Source of the DNA: Sulfoacidibacillus thermotolerans
Lineage (GTDB): Bacteria; Bacillota; Bacilli; Alicyclobacillales; SLC66
Direction: 5' to 3'
Assembly (NCBI RefSeq): GCF_003144315.1
Contig: NZ_MPDK01000002.1
Location: 62,001 to 126,000, forward strand
Length of the DNA: 64,000 nucleotides
The position numbers and the translations under genes were made by a program. The notes under the pieces are model-generated. The model had not been told where the DNA came from, did not search any database, and saw only the letters and a program-made list of their open reading frames with translations. Positions 62,638 through 64,000 of this stretch are shown here, piece by piece. The first letter of the stretch is position 1, and each line of letters opens with the position of its first letter.

Positions 62638-63489
62638 ATGTTCCGTCGCGATTTATTGCAAGATAAAGTAGTGGTAATTACTGGAGGGGGTACAGGACTT
62701 GGTCGAGCAATTGGCGAAAGATATCTCGAACTCGGCGCAAAGCTTGCCATTGCTAGCCGCCGTGAAGAAGTTCTAGCCAGGGCTGCACAAGAAATGACCG
62801 CACAAGGTGGTGAAGTGTTTTACAAGTCCTGTGATGTAAGAGAGGAAAAACAGATTGCAGACTTGTTTGATGCCGTCTTCGCTCATTACGGAAAAGTTGA
62901 TATCTTAGTTAACAATGCAGCAGGGAACTTTATTAGCCCTACCGAGCGACTATCCGCGCACGCAGTAGATGCCGTTTTAAAGATTGTATTGCACGGCACC
63001 TTTTATACGACCTTGGAACTTGGGAAACGATGGATAACTAGCGGACAAGGTGGCGTAATGCTAAATATTGTGACTACATACGCTGCTTCAGGAGCGGGTT
63101 CCGGATTTGTGGTTCCTTCTGCTGCAGCCAAAGCTGGCGTATTATCACTCACTCGCTCTCTCGCCGTCGAATGGGCTAAATATGGAATTCGCCAAGTCGC
63201 GATTGCTCCCGGAATGTTCCCTACTGAAGGCGCTTGGTCGCGTCTTGTCCCATCCGATGAGATTGCTGAACGTCTAATGCATCGTGTTCCCTTACGCAGA
63301 GTAGGGAATAAAAGTGAGTTAGCCAATTTAGCTGCATTTTTAGTGTCAGATGAAGCCGGTTACATTAACGGTGAAGTGGTGACAATCGACGGAGGTGAAT
63401 GGTTACAAGGCGCAGGGGAATTTAATGAATTAATCGATTTAAGTGCGCACGATTGGGATCAATTAAGTGCGATGACGCGCAAAAAGTAA
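62638..63489 (+). CDS. SDR-family enoyl-CoA reductase (2,4-dienoyl-CoA reductase-like)
   Basis: 283 residues. TGGGTGLGRA cofactor site, DVREEKQIADL, NNAAGNFISPTERLS (the N-A-A-G-N-F motif of dienoyl-CoA reductases/PECR), APGMFPTEGA and the C-terminal GEVVTIDGGEWL. AAGGAGAG before ATG. Ends fatty-acid or branched-chain catabolic route; adjacent to coat genes. Confidence 0.88.
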   Translation: MFRRDLLQDKVVVITGGGTGLGRAIGERYLELGAKLAIASRREEVLARAAQEMTAQGGEVFYKSCDVREEKQIADLFDAVFAHYGKVDILVNNAAGNFISPTERLSAHAVDAVLKIVLHGTFYTTLELGKRWITSGQGGVMLNIVTTYAASGAGSGFVVPSAAAKAGVLSLTRSLAVEWAKYGIRQVAIAPGMFPTEGAWSRLVPSDEIAERLMHRVPLRRVGNKSELANLAAFLVSDEAGYINGEVVTIDGGEWLQGAGEFNELIDLSAHDWDQLSAMTRKK

Positions 63490-63570
63490 TTGTCATGCAA
63501 CAGTATAGAAGGATCTTGCGGGGGCATCTTAAGATTGCGACAGAGCAAGCACAAGGAGGGAACGCAAAAG

Positions 63571-63777
63571 ATGAATTCACAGCGATTAGCTGCGCATGAA
63601 ACACTTGAACTTCACGAATTGCTTGCGAGTACAACAACATCCTATGCAATTTGTAACCTGCTCATGCCATCGGTACAAGATCGCGAATTAGGCGGTTTGC
63701 TTATGCAGCAAGCACAGTCTTGCCAAAGGCATATGATTGATCTACAAAATGCTCTTACCCGCAGTGCATTTAACTAA
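63571..63777 (+). CDS. CotF-associated small coat protein
   Basis: 68 residues, helical, beginning MNSQRLAAHETLELHELLAST, paralogous to 56856-57101. AAGGAGGG about ten bases before ATG 63571. Followed directly by a CotF-like gene, reproducing the pair at 56597-57101. Confidence 0.78.
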   Translation: MNSQRLAAHETLELHELLASTTTSYAICNLLMPSVQDRELGGLLMQQAQSCQRHMIDLQNALTRSAFN

Positions 63778-63800
63778 AGGAGGTTATCCCCCTGGTTACG

Positions 63801-64000
63801 ATGATGGCGAATCCTACAACAATGATCACGGATCAAGTAATCGCTTCCGAATTATTAAATACTTTGAAGGCCTCAATAAAAAATCAAGCGCTCGCTCTAA
63901 CAGAAATTTCCACAACAGACATACGCAATATGATGATGCAACATTTTAACGACACAGTCAATGCACACGGAAGACTTACAGACTTGATGATTCAACGCGG
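63801..64000 (+). CDS. CotF-like spore coat protein, truncated by window end
   Basis: Open frame to the window edge (66 codons). MITDQVIASELLNTLKASIKNQ, then ALALTEISTTDIRNMMMQHF and VNAHGRLTDLMIQRG match the CotF helical pattern. AAGGAGG stands 17 bases before the ATG; a CTG at 63792 is better spaced, so start is uncertain. Confidence 0.72.
   Translation, partial: MMANPTTMITDQVIASELLNTLKASIKNQALALTEISTTDIRNMMMQHFNDTVNAHGRLTDLMIQR

Noticed and set aside
1-64000. CRISPR arrays, tRNA or rRNA genes, prophage
   Set aside because: No regular direct repeats with spacers, no TTCGAATC-type T-arms in cloverleaf setting, and no phage structural genes were seen.

Overview
The window reads as a chromosomal segment of a mid-GC, endospore-forming Firmicute of the Bacillales. 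Supporting signs are gerD and pdaB, CotF-like coat proteins, a glmS ribozyme ahead of glmS, strong AGGAGG ribosome binding sites and frequent TTG/GTG starts. Gene content (arsenic and metal genes, branched-chain keto-acid dehydrogenase, alcohol/semialdehyde oxidation) would suit an environmental, Alicyclobacillus-like lineage, but that is inference. No rRNA, tRNA or CRISPR array was seen.

Layout. 1-3156: end of an MFS efflux pump, germination lipoprotein gerD, sporulation deacetylase pdaB, a SpoIIM-type membrane protein and a small unknown. 3237-11973: a plus-strand block rocF, mnmH, SGNH hydrolase, cdaA-cdaR-glmM, glmS ribozyme, glmS (c-di-AMP signalling coupled to amino-sugar synthesis). 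12109-13871: COG4705-like membrane protein overlapping a Mn-dependent pyrophosphatase. 13924-17305: a decapitated histidine kinase and a beheaded amino-acid permease separated exactly by an intact IS200/IS605-type element (tnpA, tnpB). 17318-20739: amidase and glutamine-synthetase-like genes behind a sigma-54 promoter, divergent from a sensor-less sigma-54 activator. 20911-25067: OsmC, MaoC hydratase, short globin-coupled sensor, O6-alkylguanine methyltransferase, SnoaL-like protein, orphan ModC-like ATPase.

25142-34107 (minus): branched-chain amino-acid catabolism. A PAS/sigma-54 activator precedes bcd, lpd, E1alpha, E1beta, E2 and lipA. A near-perfect -24/-12 promoter and two phased dyads lie in front of bcd. 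34177-36058: molybdopterin genes moaB, moaC and a fused moaD-moaE. 36101-42411: unknown membrane protein with a restriction-nuclease-like tail, a GH18-like membrane-anchored protein, a degenerate FGGY kinase, a DtxR-type repressor, a haem-oxygenase-like diiron protein. 42442-45508: hisD, hisB and a HAD phosphatase behind a perfect palindrome. 45594-48886: thioesterase, LysR, SDR, a CmtR-like metal sensor, a MaoC protein.

49104-55160: a 32-codon membrane peptide, two PsiE-like paralogues flanking arsR-arsB-arsC, flavin reductase, NlpC/P60 hydrolase, and a ~78-bp relic carrying both ends of the IS200/IS605 element, touching the end of purU. 55270-64000: MFS exporter, two pairs of CotF-like coat genes, alcohol dehydrogenase plus methylmalonate-semialdehyde dehydrogenase behind a third sigma-54 promoter with a convergent sigma-54 activator, and an enoyl-reductase-type SDR.

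Themes: three sigma-54 activators each sit beside a plausible -24/-12 promoter, all for nitrogen/carbon catabolism; one transposon family has left both a full copy at a rearrangement junction and a miniature copy.
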